The notes under the pieces: model-generated
Told to the model about the DNA's origin: nothing
Database searches by the model: none
The model's input: the letters and a program-made list of their open reading frames with translations, nothing else
Part shown: positions 45,560-57,839 of the stretch, piece by piece
Position numbering within the stretch: position 1 is the first letter of the stretch
Layout of the letters: every line of letters starts with the position of its first letter
From: Eublepharis macularius
Taxonomy: Eukaryota; Chordata; Lepidosauria; Squamata; Eublepharidae
Length of the DNA: 64,000 nt
Assembly (NCBI RefSeq): GCF_028583425.1
Contig: NC_072795.1
Coordinates: 69,268,001-69,332,000 of the forward strand
Direction of reading: 5' to 3'
Position numbers and translations under genes: made by a program

Positions 45560-46800
45560 TACATTGAATACTATGAGATTTAGTTCTTAATAGACACATT
45601 GCCTTGAGGTTTAAATCTACACATGTTACTACTTTGGGGGGCTACCTTTGTGAGGTGCAAACCATCTCTTCACAGAAGAGCATCTCAAAAGCATGAGCCA
45701 TGGTCCAAAAAACCAAACTGCTCCTGATGACATCATGTACATAGCCAGTCATTTATTTGCAGTATTCTTCTTTCCCTTCCTAAACCACGGCCTACGACAG
45801 GAAGAACTGACAAAAATACAACCTGTATTCCCAGGTCCTTAAGCTTTTTACTTAGAGCCACATAGTCTCTTTTAATGCATTCTGGACTGTGCCGGGCAAT
45901 ATCATTTGTTCCCACATTCATCAGGAGGAAGGGCTAACAATCTGTGGATTTGATAAATCTTCCTACCCTTTCTGTCACATCCCGGATATGTGCACCTGGT
46001 AGACAGCATACCTCTCAAGACAGCAAGTCTGGTCGGCACACTTTACTCTCTACCCCTCTCAGTAGGGAGTCTCCAATTACCAGCACATGTCTTCTCCTAT
46101 ATTGAGGAAGTTCGAGTCTTCTCATCCACAGGGGCCTGAGAAATTTCTTTCAAGGTTCAAGGAGTCTGGGGGAGTAGCTCTTGATCCAGTGGTCCAGAGT
46201 CAATATCTATGGGGAGATCCTGGAACCGACTGTTTAGCATCAGAAGCTCAGAATGTCTCCTGATTATCCTGCTCCTGGGGGTTACTTTCTTCCATTTGCC
46301 TGCCTCTTGTATTGGGTGCTCCTCCAAATCCTGAGATACCTTTCCCTCCTCCTCATGTTGCCCTCTGAAATGTGCTTCATGCGTTCTGTCCATGTACTCT
46401 TCACCTTCCCTTATTAAATTGAGCATAGACAAGTGCACCTCAAGTCCCTGTATCTCCTCCTCCAGTAGGGCTACCAACTTACACTTGCTGCAAGTGAAGT
46501 TGCTGTTACCCTCAGATAAAAATACAAACATGCCACAGACTGTACGTGTCACTGCCTCAGCTCTCTCACCAGCCATGCTGCTGCAATCCATTTCAGAGGT
46601 AGTTCAGGTTTTATGTTACTTCCCTAACAATTCCCCTGCCCCCTACTGGCACCACTTTGCAGCAGGCTCTGCACACTCACCCCCCCCCCCAACACTGTCC
46701 TCCCACACAGTAACCTCAGTTAATTCCCTCCAGTAGTTAAGGAAGGGAACAGAAACTCACCACTCCAGCAGCTCTTTCCTGCTCCCTCTCAGAGCCCAGA
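45560..46800 (-). mobile_element. CR1 LINE 5' part (ORF1 with esterase domain), minus strand
   Basis: Upstream on the minus strand (46.6-46.2 kb) is the ORF1 N-terminus with FTCSKCKLVALLEEEIQGLE. Downstream (45.9-45.7 kb) is MNVGTNDIARHSPECIKRDY with LKDLGIQVVFLSVLPV, the SGNH esterase-like domain of CR1 ORF1. Frame changes separate them. ORF2 is not found next to it, so this is an isolated, decayed 5' segment. Confidence 0.75.
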
Positions 46801-47254
46801 TGGCTGTGATGTTGGTAGGTTTCCACCATTAGGTTTGATAAAGGAATCCATTTCCATGCTATGTGATACGAGGTATATTAATGACAAGAGGCATGAAAGC
46901 AATCTTCTCTCTCACAGAATGGTAAAGGAATAATGTCTTAGAGAAGGAACAGTGCATGGCAGGTGGCCATCGTCATGTTATCAGCCAAAAACCAATCAGG
47001 GATCACTTGTTTGAATGGCATTGCCAGCCCTGTGAAATTAGGGAGTGAGGATAAGAACAGTGACAACTAGCCTCCCAAGGTCAAATCTCTTGAGAACTGG
47101 CAGAGGCCTGCAAGTATTGGAAATTTACAGGCCAGCACATTTTTCCTCAGCTACACTGGAACCAGGCCTGCAGCAACTTACAGCCTGAGCCAAAGTTCAA
47201 TTACTTTAACCAAGATCTTAAGGGTTAAATACATCTGTTCATTACATGGTGTTG
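46801..47254. other. Nothing recognised
   Basis: Intronic DNA, no supported feature. Confidence 0.4.
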
Positions 47255-47478
47255 AACTAGGATCCAGGAGACCAGGTCTGAACACCCAGTTTGCCCCGGA
47301 ATCTTGCTGTGTAATGACAAGTCAGTCTCTCTCACCCTAACCTACCTCACAGGACTGTGAATGCAAGGCATTATGTTGTAATTTACAATCCTGCCGCTAA
47401 TTTGTAAGCCACTTCAATTTGTAAGCTGCTTTGGATCTCCACAGAGAAGAAAAGCAGGGTATAAATACCCAAATAAAT
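47255..47478 (+). mobile_element. tRNA-SINE with LINE-like 3' tail
   Basis: The body CTTGCTGTGTAATGACAAGTC and CTACCTCACAGGACTGTGAA, followed by GTAAGCTGCTTTGGATCTCC and GGGTATAAATACCCAAATAAAT, is a typical SINE with an L2/CR1-type tail. Degraded. Confidence 0.65.
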
Positions 47479-49379
47479 TAAAACTTCTGCTGCTCCAAAG
47501 CTCAGTACCACATGAGGGGGACTTCCAACAAATTCTTTATAACCATCAATTTCATGGTTGACCTGAAAGGATCTGTGGGCTGCTGGACTCCCTGGCCTGA
47601 GCCCGGGGTGTCAACAAAGGTAGTTGCCCCTGGCAACAGGATTTATGAAACTTTTGGTAATTATCCTGTCATGCATAGCTAATTTTGAACTGCCCTAAAC
47701 TTCAACTTTTGTAAAGTACTTTTTAATATTTCTCATATTATGAAAAAGACAGTTTGGTTTTATAAAGTGGCTCTCTTTTACGGAATGCAGCCTACCTTAA
47801 GTTATCAGCGTACACCTGAAATCCATGCAGGCGGACATGGAAATAATAGGACTGCCTTTCAAATAGAACTAGGTACTTCACAAAATGAAGAAGAACAACA
47901 ACTTGAGTGGGAAGAGGTTGTAGCAGAAAAACGTTGGAGGAAGGGTCAAGCACTCATTTCCCTCAGACTGTTTCTTAGTGCTAAATCCTACCTTCCCCAA
48001 ATTGATTTTTCTTTAAAGAAGCAGAGCTGCTGAAGGTTTTGTTACACACTCTGTAATATGCTGTATATAGTTCCTGCCAAAGTTTCACCTCATTTTCCAA
48101 ACCCCACATATATCATCGAGAGAAGGATTAAGCTTACTGAATGGAAATAATATTTACTATTTTCAGGTGTTCAAAGCACATCACAAACAGGCCTATTGCA
48201 AGGATTAGAACAAGATGGACCATTCTGGACCCCAGGTATTCTCTCGAGGGATCTGTGAACTATTCAGTTTGGTGCATATTCTGGGATGAAAAGGTGGACT
48301 TTACTAGATCAGTATCTAAAGCTAGGCAACTGATTTCTAGGGTTTGTGAAGTCCTGAAATAATCAAAAGATTCAAATAAAACAAGAATCTCTGTGTTTTG
48401 CTTTCAATAACCAAACAGAAAACTTTGAAAAGATGGCTCTCATGAGACCAAAGTTCCCAAAACATGAATAAAATCCCTTTGTATGTGTTTAGAATGTTCA
48501 AATGTACAAATACAGAAATGTCTTCTGATACTAGTCCCAACATATTTGGTATTTTGAAGCATTCTCTTTGCTATACAAGGAAACAGTGGTCTATTTTCAG
48601 GATGCATCATCCTTTACAATCTGAAATATCAACAGCCTGCTCAGTGTTGTAGAACTAAGTATCAGTCCAAGTCTTCCAAAGATCAGGATCCTAGAATAAG
48701 TATCTGATGGGTGTTCCCATAACTATGGTTTGGAATGAATGGTCTGTACTCTGTAGAACATAAGGATAGAACAGAATGAAAGTTTAGATTGAGGAACAAA
48801 CTACCCGTCCACTATTTTTCATCCCTTCAATTTAAAGCAAAACCTGTCCTTTACCGCTTGATAATCCTACTTTCAGAAGCAAATCAGAGATGGCACCACT
48901 GAAGAAACCATCATTCTGCAGTGCAATCTTAAACAGAGTTAAACTCTTTCAAGTCCACTGAAGTCACTATTTTTAGAAGGATGGCTCTGTCAATAAAGGA
49001 AATGCTTAAGGCTGTGATCTGAAGCACGACATTTTAAACATTAAGTTAAAAATCAACAGGGTTTACATCTAAGCAAAATGTATTTAGTAAAAGCTGTTAA
49101 AATTCTCATGGCATAAAAGAAGTTAATGCAGAGGCTGGAACAAATAGGGAAAATGTGAAAGACATTGTGAAAGCTTCATTAGATGCAATTCCTTTCCTGG
49201 AAGATAGATTCTATTTTTAGGAAAAATCCTCCATTAAGTTAAAGAGAAAGCAGTTTGGAATTGCTTCCTTTACAGCGCACCTCCTCGTCCACTTCCAATT
49301 CCTAAACTGGCTGGAAAATGTATTCTTTTGGAAAATAAATAATATGCAAGACCCACTTCCTCTCCCCTGAAGAGAACAA
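47479..49379. other. ITPRIP intron 1 start; no gene seen
   Basis: It includes a palindromic-repeat relic at 48,917-48,985 (GTGCAATCTTAAACAGAG). 49,318-49,358 is a 41-bp sequence also present exactly at 50,407-50,447. The ORF at 47,740 lacks support. Confidence 0.45.
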
Positions 49380-50235
49380 AATTCGCCTGTGACTCCCTGG
49401 GAACACGTTATTAATCCCACCCCTGTCCCACCGCAGAGCCCGGGATAAGGAAAGCGGCCGGGGTTTACTGGCTGCTCTCCACAGCAGGCGCTCCCAGCGA
49501 CGGAGGAGGGGGTGGTCAAAGAAAGAAACCCAGAAGAGTCATGTCGTATCCTCCCCGTCGAAGATGGAGGTGAAGCACGCTCAGGAAACGGAAGAAGCCG
49601 CCGACGCAGCATCAGAGCCCTCGCACAAAGTTTGGGAGCGCAACGACTTTCAGACACAAAGAGGGAAACCCCGCACGTTCGATGGCTCCCATCCAAGGAA
49701 GCACAGCCAAACTCGTACTTACTGCGCCCTGTGACAAACTTTTCGTTAGATTAAGTAGTCAGCACAGGTCCCGTTGCTCTCCCCCACTCTGCAAGCGCTC
49801 AGCTCGAGAGCCGTCCCTTTCTTCTCAGCATCCTACGCGCCGGATTCTCAGCGACGCCGCTCACTGCGCACACTTTCTACTTTACTCATTTCCTGGAGGT
49901 CGGCGGTGCGCTCTGTGCCCCCACCCCACCCCGGCACTCAACTTTCTGCCTAATCTCGGGACTTTTAAAAGAGGACGGCAAACGGGAACGGGGTTTTTAA
50001 AAGCGTTGTTCGCCACCGTGTCTGCAGAAACCCTCAAACGTTTGCAAATACACGCAAAACAGCCAGAGGAAGTTAGGTAATCTGCTCCGGCCGGGTTTCC
50101 AGCAAGGCAGAACTTTGCGAAGAGAGTCGTGGACGCCCTTAAATGCCGACGGGTGTTGCGCAACACGCGAGGAAAACATCTTTCCGCAGTTTGCTCCTCG
50201 TGGTTTTTAGTAGTAACATGGGACGGGGCGAGACA
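49380..50235 (-). promoter_or_regulatory. ITPRIP: CpG island, probable ITPRIP promoter and 5' exon
   Basis: This is the only long CpG-dense block upstream of ITPRIP, with many CpGs (GCCGCCGACGCAGC, CGCGCCGGATTCTCAGCGACG in two parts). On the minus strand a consensus GTAAGT donor begins at 49,722 after GGGCGCA and could splice the 5' UTR to 27,463, leaving a ~22 kb intron 1. The donor has A at -1. The transcription start was not determined. The segment 49,463-49,732 has an inverted copy at 62.7-63.1 kb. Confidence 0.6.
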
Positions 50236-50275
50236 GCTTAAGCAACTCCAGCGGTGTATGCTGGTGAAAAAGTCA

Positions 50276-50571
50276 GGGACAGGGTAAAAGCCGGAACGAG
50301 ACGAAACAGGCCGGAACGGGCACTAAAGATCTTTTCATATGATAACAAAGATAAATATCAAACCAATCATAATTTAATTCTTTTTTACTATTTCCAATCA
50401 TGTGACATGTATTCTTTTGGAAAATAAATAATATGCAAGACCCACTTGCAGGGTTCTGATGCTGCACAACAGCATCTGAGGTGGCTTCAACTACAGCAGC
50501 TCCCGGCCAGGACTGCAAGCCCATGGTAGCCTACTTCCACTTTGCGTCGGTGGCTTCTTCCGTTTCCTGAG
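50276..50571. repeat. Mosaic of four copied blocks (templated insertion cluster)
   Basis: Block 1 (50,276-50,329) is the inverted copy of 62,289-62,342 with 2 mismatches. Block 2 (50,326-50,408) is an exact inverted copy of 60,073-60,155. Block 3 (50,407-50,447) is an exact direct copy of 49,318-49,358. Block 4 (50,450-50,571) is a direct copy of 62,851-62,972 with 2 mismatches. Adjacent blocks overlap by 4 nt (AAGA) and 2 nt (AT), then a 2-nt filler. There are no transposon ends or target duplications. Confidence 0.85.
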
Positions 50572-50719
50572 GACGTGCACGACCTATATGTACCCATATT
50601 TTCACCACTTCCTTATTCAAAGCCATGTCTAATACTGGGTGCTTGGAGACAGGCCACATTCGCAGCCAAAGATTGTGGCCTGACACCAAGCACGTGCTGG
50701 TGCCAATACCACCATTGTC

Positions 50720-51000
50720 TCCAATTTAGGTAAAATATGGAGACATATGGAGTTCAGCTGAAACTGAAGGAGATCTCCAGGTACGGCAATCATAATATGG
50801 AGGGTCCTCAGTGGGGTGTAATTTGTAACTCTCGGAGTTCTCTAGGTGGGTTGGCATCAATTGTCAGGTAGTACCTATGTGGGGTATAATTCCACATAGG
50901 CCAGCCTAAGAAGCCTCCATGTTTCGGAGAATGTTAAAACCTGTCATTTGGAGATCAGTTGTAATTTGTGGGGATCTCCAGGAGGGTTGACAACCACAGT
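50720..51000. mobile_element. hAT-type MITE fragments, nested or rearranged
   Basis: GGAGATCTCCAGGTACGGCA and GGAGATCAGTTGTAATTTG followed by CAGGAGGGTTGACAAC are pieces of the hAT MITE family in a disturbed order. Confidence 0.5.
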
Positions 51001-51790
51001 GTCATCAAGCCAGGCGGCCTTAGCATGGACCTGCCAGCTGCCAGAACTGCCACTGTCTCCCAAAGAACCCCAGGAGCAGCGAAGGCTGAGGGTAAGGGCA
51101 GAGGCATGGACCAAGCACAGGAGCGCATGCCTGGCAGCCCACGGCCTTCCCCCTGCTGAGGAAATGTCAGGAGAGACAGTACAGGATCTGATCTACTCCT
51201 CCTGAGTAGCAGAGATGAGCCAGCTTGGAGAAAGAAGCTTAATGAACCCAGCCTCACCTGTAGGAGAAACTCCCTTTATAAGGCTGCAGCTAGCATGGGA
51301 TTAGCTAGTCACAATTGTGGTATTCTGGACTTGGCTGTTGGTGAGCTCTTCGGTTCTGGCTGCCTGAGCCTTGGTGGGTCACTTTGATTTTGGAATCTGT
51401 TACTTGACCATGGAGTTTGACCTGAGAATCTTTGTTGTTGTCGTCAGAACTTGCCTCCAACCTAGTGAGCAGGATACTTTTAATCCTTCTGTTTCTATTT
51501 GTTGCTCTCCATTATACTCTTAGATTATGTTGCTGCTGTTTCTGTGGGTTTGTCATGAAAATATGGTTTAGAGCACATTATACTAAGTGATACATGTGTA
51601 TTCTAATGAACTTTGTTTTAGAATGTTATTAGGCTGTCTTGGTTTGGGGCATAAATTGAGCCAAATGTGTAAGTTTGGTTTTCTATAGTGCCTTTAATAA
51701 ATATGAATCTGCCTTTCGGATCTCTTAGCGTATCTTTACGTTGGAAGGGTAAATATTTTTACTTTACCTTTTCAACATAAATTTTAAATT
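51001..51790 (+). mobile_element. Possible LTR fossil
   Basis: It has CCCTTTATAAGGCTGCAG (TATA-like, ~51,272) and a CCTTTAATAAATATGAA poly(A)-like signal (~51,691), spaced as in an LTR. Part of it (CACCTGTAGGAGAAACTCCC) resembles 63,808-63,830. The ends are not defined. Confidence 0.35.
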
Positions 51791-51955
51791 TCAGGTATAG
51801 GAGAGACGGAGCTCTTTCAAAGTGCTATCATTCTCTTCAACACCGACACCACACCCTCCGCTTTTCTCCATTTCTCAGCTTCTTCTGGTGGTAGCTAGGA
51901 TATTTCACCCCATGAAGTAGGTTCAGGTATTTCTGCTGTTCTTAGTGCAGAGGTA

Positions 51956-54518
51956 GTCAAGTCAAGTTAATTATTACAGTCTGCGACCAGTACATATAAA
52001 ACCATTTGCAAATCAGTTTAAAAGCAGTTGAGACTGGATACCGGGGAAGAACGATGAATAAATATAAGAGTAAAAAAATAAGATCATCATAAATTAGTTG
52101 TTTAAGCTGCCTTATGTGATTTACGTTGCTTGTAGACCTGGGCACAGAATCTTGCTACTTGACATGATGTCCGGTGATTCCGATCAGACAAAAGATAATC
52201 AAGTTTGATTTTATTTGAACTTCCAGGGAATCTTTCTACTAATGGACTGATGGTTTCCACTCTAATTTTACTATGACTTGGGCAGTTGAAGAAGATGTGC
52301 TCCATTGAGTCATTTTCTCTTAGGGGATAGGAGCAAAGCCTAAGAGAGTAATGGACAGCTTTAAACTTTCCTTCCAGAACGGCAGAGGGTAGAGTTGAAC
52401 TTCTAGCTAAAGCAAATGCTCTTCTGGAGTTACTGGATTCAAGAAAGTAAAAATAGGCTGCAGGAGCGGCAATATATTTAGTAGTATCTGAAGAAATAAA
52501 ACCTGGTGCTCTAAGAAAATGTTTGTCTTTCAATGTCTGTCACTCTCTGCTTAATGAGTGATTTTGCTGGGTCTAACCACATGACTAGCAAACTTTGAGG
52601 GGAAAGACCCAATTTTCCCAGGGATTTCAGAGTCGCCTTTTGCCAATTAGATTGTCTTGGAATAACAGAGGGAGCAGACCTTGCGGGTTTAGACGTCCTG
52701 ACAGCCATTTGAAAATGGAAAGGATGGTGATTCTGGCCTCTACCCTTAACATTCCTGTTTCCAGTCTAACCCATGAGTTAGGCATGCATTTGGGCACTTG
52801 TAATAGAGCTCTAAGGAATTTGGAGTGCACTCTCTCAAGTTGAGAGAAAGAGGAGGATGGCAGCCCCAAGAATGATCCGTATACTAATTGGGCCAATGGT
52901 TTGGCTTTAAACAAACTGAGTGCAGCCGGTACATACTGCCCCCCTTGTGATCGATAGAATTTCAGTATACCGTGTGCTGTTTTTTCTCCCACATCAGCAA
53001 TGAAGCTGCTATGTGTGTTTTGGTACCTGAGGCTTGCAAAAATGCACCCAAATATTTGAAGCTGGTAAGTTGTTCTAACTGATGCCCCTGAAGCTCCCAT
53101 CGTCTGATCTTTGGATGTTTACTGAAAGCCAGGATCTTAGTTTTTTGGTAATTAGTTAGAAGGTGTTCAGTATCACAGAATTGGGAGAACTATTTTAGGG
53201 CTCGTTTCAGCCCTATGGGGGTCCTAGAAAGTAATACAGCATCATCTGCATAGAGCAGTACGTGAATGTGCCTATTTGCTAATTTGGGAGGGTGCAATCC
53301 AGGGTCATTCAAAAGGTTTAGCAAATTGTTGATGTAGAAGATAAACAGAAAGGGGGCTAGAAGGCACACCTGCCTGTAAGTTTGAATGGGGTCAGTCAAA
53401 TGCCCAATTCGGCTGCACCTTACTCAGGGCAGTTTGCTTGTGCATAGCCCCCAAAAGGGACTGCAGTCGCCTATCAATAGAGGAGGCCTGCAGTTTCCTC
53501 CAAAGTCTATTTCTAGAGACTGTGTCAAAAGCTGCTTTTAAATCAACAAATGCCCGGTAAAGTGATGCTTGGTCTCCTGTAGCGTATTTCTCTACAAGGT
53601 GTTGCATTACTAGGCAGTGATCTATTGTTGACCTGCCAGCTCTAAACCCAGCTTGCTCATCAGCAATTATATCCTCCTGTTCTAGCCAGTCTAAAAATTT
53701 CTTCAGCAGATGTTTTGTAGACAACTTGCTTACAATGCTTAGTAAGCTGATTGGTCTATAATTGGATGGATCCTCCTTCTTTCCCTTCTTATGGAAGGGG
53801 ACTACTATAGCCATTCCCCAATCATTGGGGATATAGCTGGTTTCATCAATATAAGTAAATAGGGAGGCTAGGAAAGTTTCCCACCAGTCCTTATTTGTTT
53901 TTAGTAATTCTGGAGATATTCCATCAAGCCCAGGGGCTTTTGCATTCTTTAACTGGCTAATATAAGCTTTTACCTCTTCGGCATGAACTGGGGGGCATTT
54001 GGCCAGATTTTCTATTGTTAGGGCAGGAGGGGGTTGAATAGGATCATCATACATTTTTTGGAAAAAAGAAGTCCATTTATCTGGGGGGATACAGGAAGCC
54101 AAGGGGGAGGCGGCTGTGGAGGCGCGGTTTGACACTAGTTTCCAGAACACCACTGAGTTTTTGCTCGTAGCTGCTTCAGTTATATTGGCCCACAGTTTTC
54201 TGGTATGTTCTTTCTTACAACGGGCAACCAGTGATTTATACTTCTTTTTTAAAAATGAAAGAGAACGATATGCATCTTGTCTGGTCTTTTCATCAGCTCT
54301 CAGTGCTAGCTTATAGGCATAGATTAAAGCATTTTTAGCACAAATACAGCTTTGATCAAACCAAGGTTTAGATGACAAATTGGTCTTGACCAGTTTTCCC
54401 TCTCGAGCACCTACCAAAAGTGGCCTTAAGGATTGGACGAGGTCATCATAACTCTTTAAAGGATTTTCAGATTTTGAGGAAACCTTAAAAGCTTGGCTAT
54501 ATAGTTGTAGGTTCTAGA
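51956..54518 (-). mobile_element. 5'-truncated LINE of uncertain clade, minus strand
   Basis: Flanked by the 9-bp target duplication GCAGAGGTA (51,947-51,955 and 54,519-54,527). Reverse transcriptase fragments on the minus strand: NAKAPGLDGISPELLKTNKD, SNYRPISLLSIVSKLSTKHL, DEQAGFRAGRSTIDHCLV, FVDLKAAFDTVSRNRLW, and VLLYADDAVLLSRT. A C-terminal zinc-knuckle-like motif (CSYPLRENDSMEHIFFNC) is at 52.3 kb. The longest piece is 341 codons; at least three frame breaks follow. No endonuclease remains. The sequence is neither L1, CR1 nor BovB; a Jockey/I or R4-like clade is possible. The 3' end (complement of GTCAAGTCAAG) is complete. Confidence 0.82.
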
Positions 54519-54527
54519 GCAGAGGTA

Positions 54528-55089
54528 TTTTCCCCTGCACTTGTTCCTCTGCAGCAAGTATGCTATGTGCATTGCTACAGCAGAATTTCCCTACTTTCCT
54601 CCCTTTTATTGCAGCCATGAAGCTGACTTTCTGCCCATTTCTTTCCAGACACAGCAGAATAGCTGTGAAGATTTTAGTGTTTTCCACTCTGCCTCTTCTC
54701 TTGGTGTTGCTGGGATACAGTTTGCTCTAAGAAGTGGGGTTTTTTCTTAGCTCTGGAGGCAGTTTCCCACCTTTTCCCTTTTGTTTTCCTTCTCACTTCT
54801 TGCTTGGCTTCCTCAAGTTGCTGAAAAGTTTCTTTTTCTAGCATTGGAAGCTATTTCCCCACCTTTTTCCTGGCTGGCACAACAGAGTGTCTTCTACTCC
54901 TACCCCCTTCTCATGTTTGCTGTGAGACAATGAGAGAGAGAGAATTGTGTTGTACTTGAAAAGGAGATACTTTTGTCTGCAGTTACTTAATTTGTTTGCT
55001 TTCTTCTTTTTAGCTGGCTCTCTGGAGAGCTAAAAAGGAGTAGTTTCACTAAGGATTGTTCCTCTCAAGTTGACTGAGACTTCTGAGAT
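54528..55089. other. Nothing recognised between two LINEs
   Basis: Pyrimidine-rich DNA with short ORFs lacking domains. No repeat assigned. Confidence 0.4.
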
Positions 55090-57642
55090 AACTTTGAGTA
55101 ACTGAGAGGGCGGTAGCAGAACAGCTGCAGGTATACCTGGGTGATGCCTCTATCCTGGATCCATTCCAGTCCAGCTTCAGGCCTGGCCATGGTACAGAGA
55201 CGGCTCTGGTTGCCCTCACAGATGATCTGCGGCGACAACTGGACCGGAGTGGGTCGGCACTGCTGATACTTTTAGATCTTACAGCAGCATTTGACATGGT
55301 CAATCATAATCTTCTGACCCATTGCATTGCCGATGTGGGGATTCGTGGAACAGCCCTGCAATGGCTGAACTCCTTCCTTCACAATCTAGGACAGAGGGTG
55401 GCACTCAGGGAACACATGTCTGCTTACCATTCTTTGGTATGTGGCATCCCTCAGGGGGCGATTCTTTCCCCGATGCTATTTAACATCTATATGTGCCCCC
55501 TTGCCCCGTTAGCCCGCAGCTTTGGGCTAGGTTGTCACTGGTATGCAGATGACACTCAGCTCTATCTGCTGATGGATGGTGTTATGACCTTTACTTTCTT
55601 TAGGGTAGATTTTTCTTTTAATCTATCCCTTAACCCTCTGGGTAGTCTGCTGCCACCCGGAATATTTTATTCCAAGATATTTTATTTAAATTTTCCCTTT
55701 GGTAACGTTCCTAAGCGTCAGGCTCCTTCATGGTTCTATGTGGCCCTGAAGATAGGAATGGGATATAGCAATGACAGCTACGCTGGGATATAGCAAAACA
55801 AAAATAAGCTTTTATTTATTCGAGAAGCGTATCGGTTTCATAAACGTAGTTCTCGGTTCTTAAAGTTACTTCATTTACTCTCATTCACACAGCTGGCCTC
55901 TCTTTCCCTGACTGAGAGTCCTTTCACAAACATGCTCAGTTCAGGTTCCACACAGGTTATATTTCTCTCATAAACACTTCAACATATTCAGGCAGCACAC
56001 AGCTAGCCTGCTTTCTTCTGACTAAAAATTTTCTCTCTACTCTCAGTCTCAAACTGCATTCACTCCACCCACCCTCTCAGTCCTCAACCAATCATATTGT
56101 CAGAAACTGTTTTAACCTAAGTGACGCCATATTTAATCGTGTAGTGTTTAGACTTCTTTCCCTCCAGGCAACACCTGCAAGGAGCCGATTCCATGGGAAA
56201 GGATCCTGTCTTATCTGCTGTTTCGACCTCGGCCAGCTCAGCGCACCTCTGAGAAGTTTTGCTGTATGAACTTGGGGGGGGAGGCTGGGCTCCGGGAGTG
56301 TGAAATGTAACAACCTTTGCTCTATGATTCATTCCTAGCAACGCTTTGCTCGGCCAGGATCTCTAATCCTGGAATATGCACATCTGGGCTTGAATGCTGT
56401 CTTTCACAATAAACCTTTTGAAATCAAACGACCTCGTCTTCTTGCAGAAGGGAGTGAAACAGACTATCAAGTCTGGAATGCCATAGCCTGACACATATCA
56501 CTCACTCATCCATCTCCTTCACCCCCCACTCTTCACCTATCTCATCAAGCATTTAAAGATACATGCACACATTTACTTGGAATCATTACAGATGGCCAGT
56601 CCGATCTTGCTTTGGATTCCTTGGTCAAGGGTCTTGAGGCTGTGACGGTATGGTTACATCAGAGTCGCCTGAAATTGAATCCCCTGAAGACAGAGGTTCT
56701 GTGTCTGGATCATGGGGCAATCGAGCTGGGAACCGGCTCCCAGCTGTTGATGGGGTACAATTGAAACCTTCCCTGATGGTGAGGAGTCTGGGTGTGACCT
56801 TGGATGCTACACTTTCAATGGATGCCCAGGTCATGACTGTTGCCAGGTCTGCCTTTTTTCATCTTCGACAGGGCAGGCAACTGGCGCCCTATCTTTCACC
56901 ACAGGACCTGGCCACAGTAATCCATGCAACGGTCACCTCCAGGCTAGACTACTGCAACTCACTCTATCCTGGACTGCCCTTGGGTCTGACCCGGAAGTTA
57001 CAGCTGATCCAGAATGCAGCGGCACGCATCCTTACCGGAACGCCCATCCAAGCGCACATTCATCATGTGCTGTGCCAGCTGCACTGGCTTCCAGTGGAGT
57101 TCCAGATCTGGTTCAAGATGTTAACCTTGGTATTTAAAGCCCTTCATGGACTGGGACCTCCATACCTGCGGGACCGCCTCTTCCATTACGTCCCCTGCAG
57201 GGTGTTGCGCTCTGCAGACAAGCAACTCCTGGTGGTCCCTGGCCCAAAGGACATCCATCTGGCCTCAACCAGGGCGAGGGCTTTTTCTGCCCTGCTCCTG
57301 GCCTGGTGGAATGCTCTCCCGCTGGAGATCTGGGCCCTGTGGGACCTGTTACAGTTTTGCAGGGCTTGTAAAACGGAGATGTTCTGCTGGGCCTTTGGCT
57401 GAGTGCCAGCGAGTGTCCTTCTTCTTCCATCTAAGACCTCCATTTCTTCCGGAGCTGCCCTCAGCCATCTGCCATGCCTGTATGCGGACTCCCAATATTT
57501 GTTTAAATAGCCTGCTCCTGGACTATTTTAATTATTTTTTTAAAAAATATTATTGATTTTATGTTTCTAAGATTTTAATGTATTTTTTAATGTTGTTAGC
57601 CACCCTTAGCCCATCTGTGAGGAGGGCAGGGTATACATCAAA

Positions 57643-57673
<31 letters not shown>

Positions 57674-57675
57674 AA
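55090..57675 (+). mobile_element. L2-like LINE, 5' truncated, split by a solo LTR
   Basis: Before the LTR: FRPGHGTETALVALTDDLR-type sequence, LLILLDLTAAFDMVNHNLLT, GIPQGAILSPMLFNIYMCPL and HWYADDTQLYLLMDG (YADD catalytic motif). After it: RLKLNPLKTE-like text, SRLDYCNSLYPGLPLGLTRK, LQLIQNAAARILTGTPIQAH, LHWLPVEFQIWFKMLTLVFK and the C-terminus CKTEMFCWAFG. It ends with the 3' tail CATCTGTGAGGAGGGCAGGG and (AAAT)n. The RT style (YADDTQLYL, SRLDYCN) is that of L2/CR1-group elements. The second half is open for ~250 codons. Confidence 0.88.
55580..56590 (+). mobile_element. Solo LTR fossil inside the L2 LINE
   Basis: A 1,011-bp insertion starting TGTTATGACC and ending TCATTACA, with a 5-bp target duplication GATGG (55,575-55,579 and 56,591-56,595). 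An AATAAACC poly(A) signal is near 56,409. No internal region. It is younger than the L2 copy it splits. TG...CA ends and a 5-bp duplication fit Gypsy- or ERV-type elements. Confidence 0.85.
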
Positions 57676-57839
57676 AAGTTACGGTGAGCTTTTGAGCTGC
57701 TTGATGTCTGTGGACAGGACCATTTAGGAGGTGCTCAATAGGTTTTCTCAGTTGCATTTTTTTCAAGAAAGTAAACTATGCCCCTCTTGAGGTCTGTGCC
57801 CAAGGCGGCTGCCTAGTTGGTCTAATGGTAGCACCGGCC
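57676..57839. other. Spacer between LINEs
   Basis: Short unassigned DNA; GGCGGCTGCCTAGTTGGTC may belong to another repeat. Confidence 0.35.

Noticed and set aside
47740-48033. 97-codon ORF starting MKKTVWFYK
   Set aside because: Looks protein-like in parts, but has no recognisable family, no acceptor and no partner exon.
49217-49696. 159-codon minus-strand ORF in the CpG island
   Set aside because: GC-rich open frame overlapping the predicted ITPRIP 5' region; no homology and low-complexity composition.
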